This document shows positions 17,868-27,025 of a stretch of 39,263 bases of DNA, piece by piece. The translations under genes were made by a program, and so were the position numbers. The notes under the pieces were generated by a model. The model worked only from the letters and a program-made list of their open reading frames with translations, was not told the DNA's origin and searched no databases. The number at the start of each line of letters is the position of its first letter. Positions within the stretch are counted from its first letter, which is position 1. Origin of the DNA: Methylobacterium pseudosasicola (lineage in GTDB: Bacteria; Pseudomonadota; Alphaproteobacteria; Rhizobiales; Beijerinckiaceae); assembly GCF_900114535.1 (NCBI RefSeq), contig NZ_FOTK01000045.1:1-39263 (forward strand), read 5' to 3'.

Positions 17868-20189
17868 TCAGGCCGCCATGGGCCCGGAGCGCCGGTGCCC
17901 CTTCACGTCGTAACGGTCGAGCATCATCACCTTGTCCCAGACCCGCACGAAATCGGCCACAAACCGAGTCTGTCCATCGCTGCCGGCATATGCATCGGCG
18001 ATGTTGCGCAGCTGCGCGTTCGACCCGAAGACGAGATCGTTGCGGGTGGCGTCGAATTTCGCCTGCCCACTGTTGCGGTCCTTGAGCGTGAAGGTCGTCC
18101 CGGCCGTGTCGGCCTTCTCCCAGACGAGATCCGTGTCGGTCAGGTTGCGGAAGAAGTCGGTCGTCAGCACGCCCACCCGGTCGGTGAAGATACCCGTGTT
18201 CGACCCGTCGTGGTTGGCGTTGAGGGCGCGTAGGCCACCGGTCAGCACCACCCATTCCGGTGCGGTCAGCGTCAGCAGGTTGGCCTTGTCGAGAAACATC
18301 TCCTCCGGCGACAGGCTGGGCGCGATCGCTCCGAACCCGTCATCGACGTAGTTGCGGAAGCCGTCCACAACAGGCTTCAGCCACTCGAACATCTCGATGT
18401 CCGTCAGTTCCTGCGTGGTGTCGACCCGGCCAGGCGTGAAGGGCACGCGCGTCTCGATGCCCGCGTCCAGGGCGGCCTTCTCCACGGCGGCACAACCACC
18501 GAGCACGATGAGGTCGGCGAGCGAGACCTGCTTGCCGTCGCTGCGCCCGCCGTTGAACGCGGCCATCACTGCCCGGAGCGCCTCGATCACGGGGGCGGCC
18601 CGACGATTGACGGCCCAATCCTTCTGCGGAGCGAGGGCGAGACGGCCACCATTGGCCCCCCCGCGCTTGTCACTGTCGCGGTAGGTCGCGGCCGCCGAGA
18701 AGGCGGTGAAGGCGAGGTCCGAGACCGAGATGCCCTTCGCCATGATGGCCTGCTTGATGGCGGCAACCTCCGCCTCGCCCACCGGGGCGTAGGTGGCGTC
18801 CGGGATCGGGTCCTGCCACAGCAGGCCGTCCTCGATCGTGACCTCCGGGCCGAGGTAGCGGTGCTTGGGGCCCATGTCGCGGTGGGTGAGCTTGTACCAC
18901 GCCTTGGAGAAGGCCTGGGTGAAGGCGTCGAAGTCGCTGAGGAACTTCTCGCAGACCTTGCGGTACTCCGGGTCGACCTTCAGGGCGATGTCGGAGGTCA
19001 TCATCATGAGCGGATGCATCTGACCCGCGACATGGGCGTCCGGGGTCTTGGGCGCGTTCGGGTCCTTCGGCGTCCACTGCAGGGCGCCGGCGGGGCTCTT
19101 GGTCTGCTCCCACTCGAACTTGAAGAGGTTCTCCAGGTAGGCGTTGTCCCACTTGGTCGGATCGGGGGTCCAGCTCCCCTCGATGCCGTTGGTCATCGTG
19201 TCCTTGCCCGAACCGGTGCCCTTCGGGTTGTGCCAGCCGAGCCCCATCGCCTCCATGGGCGCCATTTCCGGCGGCGGTCCGATCTCCTTGGCGGGCGTCA
19301 TGCCGTGGCTCTTGCCGAAGGCGTGGCCGCCGGCGATTAGCGCCACCGTCTCCTCGTCGTTCATGGCCATGCGGGTGAACGTCACGCGAATGTCGTTGGC
19401 CGAGCCCTGCGGATCACCATTCGCGTAGGGCCCCTCGGGGTTCACGTAGATCAGCGCCTGGTGGGAGGCCGCGAGCGGGTTCTCCAGGTCGTAATCGGTG
19501 TCGCCGTTCTTGCCCCGCCAGCGCTTGTCGCGGTTCACCATGTCGTCGAAGCTCGACACCGAACCCATCTCGACGACTTCGGGACCCCAGTAGGTGGCGT
19601 TGTCCGCCTCCCAGGCGTCGAGGCGCCCGCCGGCAAAGCCGTAGGTCGGCAGCCCCATGATCTCGAGGGCGCAGTTGCCGGTCAGCACCATCAGGTCAGC
19701 CCAGGAGAGGGCGTTGCCGTATTTGTGCTTGATCGGCTGCAGGAGGCGGCGCGACTTGTCGGTGTTGCCGTTGTCCCACCAACTCGAGATCGGTGCGAAC
19801 CGCTGCATGCCCGTGCCGGCGCCGCCCCGCCCATCCGCGATGCGGTACGTGCCGGCCGAGTGCCAGGCCATCCGGATCATCTGCGGGCCGTAATTCTTGT
19901 AGTCCGACGGCCACCAAGCCACGGACGAGGTCAGGAACTGCTTGATGTCGCTCTTCAGCGCGTCGAGGTCGATCGTATTAAATGCGGCGGCATAGTCGAA
20001 ATCAGGCCCCAGCGGATCGGCAGCGACCCCGTTCTGGTGCAAGAGCTCGACCCTCAGGCGGTGGGGATACCAGTTCTCCAGCGCCGGGCGGCTCCCCAGA
20101 GCTCCGCCGATACGGTCGCCTCCGAACGGGCATTTCCCTTCCATGGGGTATGATCTTGTATTGGTCTTGTCGATCGTCATCTCGTTCAT
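17868..20189 (-). CDS. katG: Catalase-peroxidase KatG
   Basis: A bifunctional haem enzyme that destroys hydrogen peroxide and oxidises small donors; cytoplasmic, about 773 residues, near the usual 720-750. Distal haem residues Arg106, Trp109 and His110 lie in RMAWHSAGTYR. The crosslinked Trp-Tyr-Met adduct partners are visible as this Trp, the Tyr of IYVNPEGP and the Met of RMAMNDEET. The proximal His is in ALIAGGHAFGKSHG. The C-terminal, catalytically dead duplicate domain is present. ATG at 20189 sits six bases after AAGGGG; the upstream ATG at 20195 abuts that site and is less likely. The gene is monocistronic with a hairpin after it. No OxyR gene or clear OxyR site was recognised beside it. 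Confidence 0.97.
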   Translation of the reverse strand: MNEMTIDKTNTRSYPMEGKCPFGGDRIGGALGSRPALENWYPHRLRVELLHQNGVAADPLGPDFDYAAAFNTIDLDALKSDIKQFLTSSVAWWPSDYKNYGPQMIRMAWHSAGTYRIADGRGGAGTGMQRFAPISSWWDNGNTDKSRRLLQPIKHKYGNALSWADLMVLTGNCALEIMGLPTYGFAGGRLDAWEADNATYWGPEVVEMGSVSSFDDMVNRDKRWRGKNGDTDYDLENPLAASHQALIYVNPEGPYANGDPQGSANDIRVTFTRMAMNDEETVALIAGGHAFGKSHGMTPAKEIGPPPEMAPMEAMGLGWHNPKGTGSGKDTMTNGIEGSWTPDPTKWDNAYLENLFKFEWEQTKSPAGALQWTPKDPNAPKTPDAHVAGQMHPLMMMTSDIALKVDPEYRKVCEKFLSDFDAFTQAFSKAWYKLTHRDMGPKHRYLGPEVTIEDGLLWQDPIPDATYAPVGEAEVAAIKQAIMAKGISVSDLAFTAFSAAATYRDSDKRGGANGGRLALAPQKDWAVNRRAAPVIEALRAVMAAFNGGRSDGKQVSLADLIVLGGCAAVEKAALDAGIETRVPFTPGRVDTTQELTDIEMFEWLKPVVDGFRNYVDDGFGAIAPSLSPEEMFLDKANLLTLTAPEWVVLTGGLRALNANHDGSNTGIFTDRVGVLTTDFFRNLTDTDLVWEKADTAGTTFTLKDRNSGQAKFDATRNDLVFGSNAQLRNIADAYAGSDGQTRFVADFVRVWDKVMMLDRYDVKGHRRSGPMAA

Positions 20190-21263
20190 CAACATCCCCT
20201 TAGGCGTAGGACCGGTATCATCAAGCAGATTGTGCCACTAAGCTGTCGCCGACGGTGGCGCGTTGTGTGCGTCACGTCTTTGCCAGAGTAGCGCGATGGG
20301 TGATCTGACCCTGAGCGCGAAATCAGGCGCCCATCTCTAAAATCAAGATGTTGTCGCCTCTCTTGAAGGCCAGGCCGCAGCCGACCACGCGAATGGCGAA
20401 CCGCCTCACATTTGCGCGAGTCCCTAGAGCGCGAACTGGAAAGGAAACGGAAGGTTAGACGTCAAACAACATTACTCGCGGGTCTCGATGCTGGATCTGT
20501 CGGTGGGTCATACGGTCGGTCACCGCACTGTGAATGATGCGCTCTGGGACAAGCTCTTCACAGCGCGCAGCCGTGACGGAGGCTACCCAGTGCGACGCGG
20601 CACGGCGCAGCCGTGGCTCAGCACCCGATCGCGCCGTTGCGCCGTTGCGCAGGAGAGTGTGCGGACTCCGCGGCGAATTGGCCCCTCTGTTTCGGAGCTG
20701 GGGGCCTCGATTTGTTATGATGGTGGTGTGGTGCCTGGGCTCTCCGCACTCATCAGCCTCGCACGGGATCCGAATGTCCGCCTCGCAGTTCCATCTGCTC
20801 CGACGCAGGCCTGTTACCCCCGTTTAGCTACTGTCGGTTGACTGAACTCACCCTTGTGAGCTCGTAAAAGCCCGTTGCTGCCTTCACTGCGGTAAACAGG
20901 GAAGCCAAATCAGGGGCAGCGCGATGCAACTTATAGATGATCTCGTCGACGCTGGATTATCTGGAATTCCCGGCGACCAAGGAAGACCGCCTGCAAAGCT
21001 GCAGCCCGCGCCGCACGCCGTCACAAAGAGCTCGTTGAGCCATATAACGACGATCGAGCACACGACCATGATCCTGATCGCCTCTCGTTACCTAGTCCAT
21101 CGCATCGGTTGAGGAAACGGCAGAGACCCACCAGCGAAGTCACGCTGTCGTGACACCCCCAGTATGCTCACAGCCTGTTCACCAGCCTGTGGTCTAGCCT
21201 CCTCAGGTCGGCGGCCTTGAAGGCGACGTGGCCGACGTGATCTGAGCAGCGGCCTGTACGACG
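20190..21263. other. Long intergenic region, no gene recognised
   Basis: About 1.07 kb between the divergent katG and the Cache/PAS hybrid kinase. A 117-codon plus frame (20488-20841) and a few shorter ones have no recognisable homology, no clear ribosome sites and unconvincing composition. It must contain both promoters. It may be an eroded region. Confidence 0.5.
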
Positions 21264-24200
21264 ATGAAGATGAGGCTCGGGACACTCGCGCGTACTGCCG
21301 CGCTCGCGGTCGGCCTCGGCGTGCCCGCACTCGTCGGCTTTGCCGTTTTCAATCAGCGTGCGCAGGAGATCGCCGACGCCGAGATTCGCGCGGCCAATAC
21401 CGCCCACGCTCTCGAACAGCATGCCGCTCGCACCTTCGAGACCATCGACACCTATCTGCGAGCCGTAGCGCCCCTGGTCGGGCCTCGGGCGGTCGACTTG
21501 CCATCGGAAGCAATCCACACTGCGTTGCGCGATCAGATGCAGCACTCGCGACTGAACAACATCATCATCATCGACCGGAACGGCCGGGCGACCGTCGAAG
21601 CGGATGCCTTCCCTGCGCGTCCGCTCGATGTCCATGATCGCGACTACTTTCAGGCACTGCGTGATCGACCGAATTCTGGTGTGGTGATCGGCAATCCGAT
21701 CACCGGGCGCCTGACCGGTAAGGTGCTGATCCCCGTTGCTCGGCGCATCGAAGGGCCGGACGGAACGTTTCTCGGCGTCCTGCAGGCGACCGTCGACCCG
21801 CAGACCTTCGAAAGCGTGTACGGGGCCATTCATAACGGGCCGGGCGCGGGGCTTACCCTTTGGAGATCAGACGGCACCCTGCTCGTACGCTCGCCACCGC
21901 TCCCCTCCGTCATCGGCAAGAATTTCGCCGAGGGCGAGAACTATCGGCAACACGTCCCGGCTCGGGACACGAAGCCGTACTGGTCGGCCACCATGACGGA
22001 TGGGGTCGAGCGCGTCGTCGCCCTGAGCTTCCTCGACGAGTATCCCTTGTACGTCGGCGCCGCGTTCGCGCGGGACGATATGTTGGCCGATTGGCGTCGG
22101 TCTGCGCTCGTACAAGGGGCGGTGGCCGGAGGGCTGACGCTCGTGCTCGTTGGCGCCCTGCTTCTGCTCGGCCGCGAGATCGAACGGCGCGAGGCGGCGG
22201 ATGCCCTCATCCGAGAGAGTGAAGCGCGTCACCGGCTACTGGCGGAGAATGCCACCGACATCATCATCTGGTGCGACCTGGATACGACCCGGCAGTACGT
22301 CTCGCCCGCCGTCACCGCCGTGCTCGGCTACGCCCCCGAGCAATTAATTGGCACCCACACCCTTGACTTGGTTCATCCCGATGAAGCGACCGGCTATGCG
22401 GAAACCCTCGTCGACCTGACGACCGGGCGCGTCGGGCGCACCACGACCTGCCATCGCTATCGTCACCAGCAGGGGCACTGGGTCTGGCTGGAGATCTCGA
22501 TCAATCTGACGCATGACGCGGCGACGGGCCGGGCGGACGGGTACGTCGCGACGTTGCGTGACATCACTCAGCGCAAGGCCATGGAGGATGCGCTTCGCGA
22601 GAGTGACGCGCGTTACCGCTCCGTGACCGAGGCGCAGTTGCAGGAGGCACGAGCACGCGCCGACTTTACCACGGCCACGAGCGCGGCAATTCTGGCGCAG
22701 CTTGCCGAGGGCGTTATCGTCACTGACGCCGCAGGGAGGATCACGCTTGTCAACAAGGCGGCAGCCGAGATCCACGGCGTGGCTCGGCTCGACATAGAGC
22801 CGGATGCCTACAGCGACACCTATCACCTATTCACCGAGGATGGCCGACCTCACCCGCCGCGCGATCTGCCGCTCGCCCGCGCTGTAGCGGGACAGATAGT
22901 GCGGGACGCGCGTTGGCGAGTTCGACGGACGGATGGCACCGAGGTCGTTGCTATCGGCAACGCTCAGCCGCTCCTTGGGCAAGATGGCGCACAAATCGGC
23001 GCCGTGCTCACGGTGCGCGACGACACCGCGCGAGATGCAGCTGAGACGGCCTTACGCGATCTGAACGCGACGTTGGCCCAGCGCGTAGCTGAGCGGACGC
23101 ACGAAGCGGAGACGGCCCGGGCTCTGGCCGAAGCCGCGAGCCATGCAAAGTCTGAGTTCCTGGCCTCGATGAGTCACGAGATCCGGACCCCCCTGAACGG
23201 GGTGATCGGCTACGCCGATCTCCTATGCGAGGAACCAAACCTCAGTTTGCGCGCACGTCAGCACGCCGAACGAATCCGCACGGCCGGTGCGGCACTCCTG
23301 ACCGTGGTCAACGACGTGCTCGATTTCTCGAAGCTGGAGGCCGGACAGGTCGAGATCGTCCCGCAGCCGTTCGCACCCGTCACACTGATCGACAACACGG
23401 TGTCGATCGTTCGCGGCTCGGCTGAGGCGAAGGGACTGACGCTTGGCGTCAGCTTCGATCCTATGGTTCCTGCGTGGCTGTTGGGCGACGAGGATCGACT
23501 GCGGCAGGTGTTGCTGAACCTGCTCAACAACGCCGTGAAGTTCACCGCACGAGGCCGGATCGATCTGAACGTGGCCGTGGATGCCATGTCGGAAGACGCT
23601 GTCCGTCTACTCTGCTCGGTGCAAGATACCGGCATCGGCATACCGGCGGACAAGCGTGACAGGCTGTTCCAGCGTTTTAGCCAGGTCGACGGCTCGATCG
23701 GACGCGACTACGGCGGCAGCGGGCTGGGGCTGGCGATCTCGAAGGCGCTCGTCGAGCGTATGGGCGGTGCGATCGATGCGGAGAGCGAGATCGGGCAGGG
23801 CTCGATCTTCTGGTTCGCACTCGACCTGCCTATCGCGGCCGAACCAGCTATTGCCTTCGAGCCTTCATCAAGCGCGGGCTTCCGCTTAGGCCGGCGACTG
23901 CTGTTGGCTGAGGATGTGCCGCTTAACCAGGATCTCGCCCGCGCAATCCTCGAGCGCGCCGGGCACAGCGTCGACGTGGTCGGCGACGGTGCCGCGGCGG
24001 TAACCGCGGTGCAGGCTAAGACCTACGACCTCGTGCTGATGGACATTCAGATGCCGGGTATGGACGGTATGAGCGCAACACGGCGCATCCGAGCCTTGGA
24101 CGGCGTTGCCGCTCGCGTGCCGATCGTGGCTATGACCGCTAACGTCTTGCCGGAGCAGCTTACGGAGTTTCGTGCCGCAGGCATGGATGATCACGTCGGC

Positions 24201-24605
24201 AAACCGTTCCGGCAAGAAGCACTGCTATCGGCGATAGATCGATGGTCGTCGGGTGGGACTGAAAGCACCCCGGCTTCCAGCCTGGACCACGCAGTTTACG
24301 AGGAGATCCAAGTTTTGGTCGGCCACGAGCGCATGGTCGGCTTGCTTGCGATGTTGGCAGACGAACTTACCCATCGGTTCGGACCGTCTTCCAACTCTCA
24401 CGATCGGAAGCAGATCGCTGAGGATGCGCACGCGATGGTCTCGGCAACGAGCATGGTCGGTTTTGAATCGCTGGCTACTCTATGCCGAAAGGTCGAAACC
24501 GCATGTCGTTCGAATGAGGATTACGCAATGCTCTTTGAAGCCTTGCAAGCCCGCTCGTCCGAAACGATCAGCGAGATCACGGTCATGCGCTCAGGATCAG
24601 CATAG
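21264..24605 (+). CDS. Cache-PAS hybrid histidine kinase with receiver and HPt
   Basis: A 1113-residue inner-membrane sensor. Transmembrane helices at about residues 8-28 and 279-300 enclose a periplasmic Cache-like domain. Two PAS domains follow (about 320-440 and 475-600), then a short coiled coil and HisKA with His638 (SMSHEIRTPLNGVIGYADLL region), HATPase (N box LLNNAVKF, DTGIGIP, GSGLGLAIS), a receiver with Asp927 (LMDIQMPGMDG) and a C-terminal HPt-like helical domain with candidate His1056 (DAHAMVSATSMVGF). All phosphorelay residues are present, although the HPt motif deviates from the usual HxLKG. Cache domains usually sense small organic ligands; the ligand is unknown. No DNA-binding partner is adjacent. 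ATG at 21264 is followed closely by another at 21270, with weak ribosome sites. Confidence 0.92.
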   Translation: MKMRLGTLARTAALAVGLGVPALVGFAVFNQRAQEIADAEIRAANTAHALEQHAARTFETIDTYLRAVAPLVGPRAVDLPSEAIHTALRDQMQHSRLNNIIIIDRNGRATVEADAFPARPLDVHDRDYFQALRDRPNSGVVIGNPITGRLTGKVLIPVARRIEGPDGTFLGVLQATVDPQTFESVYGAIHNGPGAGLTLWRSDGTLLVRSPPLPSVIGKNFAEGENYRQHVPARDTKPYWSATMTDGVERVVALSFLDEYPLYVGAAFARDDMLADWRRSALVQGAVAGGLTLVLVGALLLLGREIERREAADALIRESEARHRLLAENATDIIIWCDLDTTRQYVSPAVTAVLGYAPEQLIGTHTLDLVHPDEATGYAETLVDLTTGRVGRTTTCHRYRHQQGHWVWLEISINLTHDAATGRADGYVATLRDITQRKAMEDALRESDARYRSVTEAQLQEARARADFTTATSAAILAQLAEGVIVTDAAGRITLVNKAAAEIHGVARLDIEPDAYSDTYHLFTEDGRPHPPRDLPLARAVAGQIVRDARWRVRRTDGTEVVAIGNAQPLLGQDGAQIGAVLTVRDDTARDAAETALRDLNATLAQRVAERTHEAETARALAEAASHAKSEFLASMSHEIRTPLNGVIGYADLLCEEPNLSLRARQHAERIRTAGAALLTVVNDVLDFSKLEAGQVEIVPQPFAPVTLIDNTVSIVRGSAEAKGLTLGVSFDPMVPAWLLGDEDRLRQVLLNLLNNAVKFTARGRIDLNVAVDAMSEDAVRLLCSVQDTGIGIPADKRDRLFQRFSQVDGSIGRDYGGSGLGLAISKALVERMGGAIDAESEIGQGSIFWFALDLPIAAEPAIAFEPSSSAGFRLGRRLLLAEDVPLNQDLARAILERAGHSVDVVGDGAAAVTAVQAKTYDLVLMDIQMPGMDGMSATRRIRALDGVAARVPIVAMTANVLPEQLTEFRAAGMDDHVGKPFRQEALLSAIDRWSSGGTESTPASSLDHAVYEEIQVLVGHERMVGLLAMLADELTHRFGPSSNSHDRKQIAEDAHAMVSATSMVGFESLATLCRKVETACRSNEDYAMLFEALQARSSETISEITVMRSGSA

Positions 24606-25018
24606 GGGCGCGGACTCCGGCCGCAAATGGATTCGATGTTCTAGTGGCTAAATCGGTGTCGAGCCTTTACGCCGGACTGACCAGTTCTCCCTTGTTCGTG
24701 AGGGCCGACACCTGTCTTAAGAGTGATGATACGAGACATTCAAGCGAGGCCTGTCCGCTTTCTCAGCAGACGTCCTTCGAAGCGGACCGGCGGCTTTCGG
24801 CCAGACCACGTCACGTCGGAGCGCCATCGCGCGCAAGACCGGACGTTCGGCTTTGCGCCCATGCCGGAACCTAGACGGGGCGCGGCGGTAACTCGGAAGC
24901 GGCCATCAACGCTGGTTTCGGCCGCTCAGAGCCATCCGCGGCGCAAAGAGTGGTTCAGCAGCGTCAGCAATATGGATCCGACCGGTGGATGGGCCTCGGC
25001 CGCATCGGCAGCGGACCC
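24606..25018. other. Intergenic between convergent genes
   Basis: About 410 bases holding copy B of the dispersed repeat (24753-24867). A 156-codon plus frame (24723-25193) runs through the repeat and antisense into the reductase gene and is rejected. Confidence 0.6.
24753..24867 (+). repeat. Dispersed intergenic repeat, copy B
   Basis: About 115 bases matching copies A (9063) and C (35088). The leading GTCCGCTT pairs perfectly with AAGCGGAC, whereas copy C has GTCTGCTT with AAGCAGAC, a compensatory change. The tail ends CGGCTTTGCGCCCATGCCGG. It lies between convergent genes, as does copy A. Confidence 0.8.
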
Positions 25019-25966
25019 TCAGAGTTCGAGCGTGACGTTTACCCGGGCGCGGGAGACGCAGGGCATCATCCGGTCCTGGCGCTTGGCGACCGGCAGCACG
25101 ACGTCGCGGTGGATCACGGTGCCGTCCCGGTATCCGCACTCGCAGGAGCCACACACGCCGATCTCGCAGGACGAGGGCATCGCAAAGCCGTGACGGCGCA
25201 GGACGTCGAGCAGCGAGACATCCGCGGGAACGTGAACGACCGCCCCTGTCGAGGCGATCAGCGCGTCGAAGGGTTCCGGTTTGTAGTTCTCGTCGGCCAT
25301 CGGCGCGAAGTGCTCGACATGCACCTGCTCTACCGGCCAGCCGGCGGTTTCCAACGTGACCTGTACGGCATCGGTGAGCCTTTGAGGCCCACAGGCATAG
25401 ATATGAACGCCGTCCTCCGGCGCACCGAGCGCCACGGGGTCGAAGCGCGAACCTTCCGAGGAGAACCAGCAGCGGAGCCGGTCGCCGCAGAGCGCCTGCA
25501 ACTCGGCCAACAGCGGGGCATTCTCGGCGGAACGGGCGCACAGATGAATGACGAAATCGGCACCGCCCGCGGCGAGATACCAGGCCATGGCGGCGAGCGG
25601 CGTCACACCGATTCCGCCGCCGATCAGGACATGGCGCCGTGCCTCGACGGCCACGCCGAAGTTGTTGCGCGGATGGGACACGTGCGCGACGGCGCCCGGG
25701 GTGAGGTTGTCATGTGTCCACAGCGAGCCGCCACGGCCCGCATCCTCGCGCTTGATCGCCAGGACGTACCGGCTCCGATCAGCCGGATCGCCACACAGCG
25801 AGTACTGGCGCGTGCGCCCGTCCAGCAGACGAAGGTCGACATGCGCGCCGGGTTCCCAAGCAGGCAGTTCGGGACGCTGTGGGTGGGCGAAGGTCAGCCG
25901 CACCACCTCCGGCGTAGTGGCTACGGCCTCTACGACCGTCAGCCTCATGACGATGCGGGCGGACAT
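25019..25966 (-). CDS. Flavin/2Fe-2S oxidoreductase (phthalate-dioxygenase-reductase type)
   Basis: A 315-residue electron-transfer protein that passes electrons from NAD(P)H through flavin to an iron-sulphur centre and on to a partner. The order is flavin-binding barrel (RQYSLCGDP), NAD-binding domain (GGGIGVTPLAAM, then IYACGP), then a C-terminal plant-type 2Fe-2S ferredoxin domain with Cys267, Cys272, Cys275 and Cys303. This order is typical for class IA reductases such as VanB. No Rieske oxygenase lies in the window; instead the gene starts four bases after the MOSC gene ends, so the partner is more likely the MOSC protein. GAGG lies very close to ATG 25966. It is the last gene of the ridA-MOSC-reductase operon. 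Confidence 0.9.
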   Translation of the reverse strand: MSARIVMRLTVVEAVATTPEVVRLTFAHPQRPELPAWEPGAHVDLRLLDGRTRQYSLCGDPADRSRYVLAIKREDAGRGGSLWTHDNLTPGAVAHVSHPRNNFGVAVEARRHVLIGGGIGVTPLAAMAWYLAAGGADFVIHLCARSAENAPLLAELQALCGDRLRCWFSSEGSRFDPVALGAPEDGVHIYACGPQRLTDAVQVTLETAGWPVEQVHVEHFAPMADENYKPEPFDALIASTGAVVHVPADVSLLDVLRRHGFAMPSSCEIGVCGSCECGYRDGTVIHRDVVLPVAKRQDRMMPCVSRARVNVTLEL

Positions 25967-25970
25967 GGCC

Positions 25971-26540
25971 TCAATCCAACAAGGTGATCGGGTCGCCCGG
26001 GCGGATGATCCCGCCGCGCTCGATCCCGCAATTCAGGCCGGAGCGATTGTAGAGCGGCAGGTAGACCGGCTGCCCCAGCAGTTCCTCTAGATACTTGCAT
26101 GGGAAGTTCAGGCGACCGCCGCGCAGGATCACCTCACCGACCTGGAATCTGCGGCCGACGAGATGATTGAGCGGTACGCCGCGCACGGTGAGATTCCGGC
26201 GGTGATCGACGGGCGCGAGATGGATCGGGCCGCCCTGAAGCGGCGGATCGTTGCGCGCGAGAGCATCGAGCGCCTCCTGCTCGATGAGTGTCACCTCGCG
26301 AGTGTCCGGCTTGGGCGAGTAGGTCCCCGTCCCGAGAAAGTAGCGATCGCCCTCGATGCCGCGGCCAGCGACGCAGTAGGCCTCGGCCAACTCCTCCATC
26401 TCGTAGCTCGCCGCCAGCGCAATGTGGATGTTGAGCAGCGTGCCGTGCCAGCCGGTCGCCCCTCCGGGCACGCCGGTCGCCACCGAGCCGGCCGCGTGCG
26501 CGAAGGCTTCGACATGGCGGGGTGCGGATGTCGCGCTCAT
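25971..26540 (-). CDS. MOSC domain-containing protein
   Basis: A 189-residue molybdenum-cofactor sulfurase C-terminal (MOSC) domain protein, likely cytoplasmic. The family binds molybdopterin cofactor and includes YiiM/YcbX-type reductases of N-hydroxylated compounds. The block GRGIEGDRYF (59-68) and the conserved Cys148 in NFPCKYLEELLG, expected to bind the metal, are present, followed by NRSGLNCGI and GDPITLL. It overlaps the ridA stop codon by four bases (ATGA) and precedes the reductase by four bases, so translation of all three genes is coupled. The context suggests a two-protein version of the MOSC-reductase fusions known in other bacteria, an inference. Confidence 0.9.
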   Translation of the reverse strand: MSATSAPRHVEAFAHAAGSVATGVPGGATGWHGTLLNIHIALAASYEMEELAEAYCVAGRGIEGDRYFLGTGTYSPKPDTREVTLIEQEALDALARNDPPLQGGPIHLAPVDHRRNLTVRGVPLNHLVGRRFQVGEVILRGGRLNFPCKYLEELLGQPVYLPLYNRSGLNCGIERGGIIRPGDPITLLD

Positions 26541-26929
26541 CGCGCCGACCCCGTCGCCAGCGCGATCGCCTCGACTTCGACCAGCGCGTCGCCGGGCAGG
26601 CGCGCGACCTCGACTGTCGAGCGCGCCCGCGCCGCGCCGGGGAAGTGTTCGGCATAAACCGCGTTCATCGCGGCGAAATCGTTCATGTCCTTCAGGAACA
26701 CGGTGGTCTTGGCGACGCTCGCGAGGCTGGCACCTCCAGCTTCCAGCACGGCTGCGAGGTTAGCCAGCGAGCGGCGCGTCTGCGCCTCTATGCCCTCCGG
26801 AAATGCCCCGGTTTCCGGATTGATCGGCAGTTGTCCCGAGGCGAAGACGAGGTCGCCGACGCGAGTCGCCTGGGCGTATGGGCCGACGGCCGGAGCCGCC
26901 GCTTTCGTGGCGATGATGATCCTGTCCAA
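26537..26929 (-). CDS. RidA family enamine/imine deaminase
   Basis: A 130-residue trimer-forming RidA/YjgF/UK114 protein that hydrolyses reactive enamines and imines. Typical blocks are GPYAQATRVGDLVFASGQLP, then KTTVFLKDMNDF and ARSTVEVARLP; the catalytic Arg is Arg103 (RARST) and the conserved Glu is near 120. The only start giving a full-length family member is TTG at 26929, preceded by a GGAAGACGGA purine stretch. It is the first gene of the operon with MOSC and reductase. A perfect 8-base-arm palindrome at 26974-26991, about 45 bases upstream, is a candidate operator. Confidence 0.92.
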   Translation of the reverse strand: MDRIIIATKAAAPAVGPYAQATRVGDLVFASGQLPINPETGAFPEGIEAQTRRSLANLAAVLEAGGASLASVAKTTVFLKDMNDFAAMNAVYAEHFPGAARARSTVEVARLPGDALVEVEAIALATGSAR

Positions 26930-26973
26930 ATCCGTCTTCCTATTGCGTCAGGCGTCCGACATCATTCCATTGT

Positions 26974-26991
26974 AGTGGACGCACGTCCACT
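26974..26991. promoter_or_regulatory. Palindromic candidate operator upstream of ridA operon
   Basis: AGTGGACG-CA-CGTCCACT is a perfect inverted repeat with 8-base arms, 45-62 bases before the ridA start. Its half GTCCACT resembles the TCCACT direct repeats at 28364-28393 between the MHS carrier and the XRE-cupin regulator, hinting at a shared regulator. Confidence 0.5.
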
Positions 26992-27025
26992 GGTTAAAGC
27001 GTGTTTTTCGACTGCGCAGGACCGT

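Noticed and set aside
20190..20340. OxyR site upstream of katG
   Set aside because: No convincing match to an OxyR pattern could be made out by eye.
20488..20841. 117-codon plus-strand frame upstream of the Cache kinase
   Set aside because: No homology, weak start context and unusual composition; treated as noise in a long intergenic region.
24723..25193. 156-codon plus-strand frame
   Set aside because: Runs through repeat copy B and antisense into the reductase gene.
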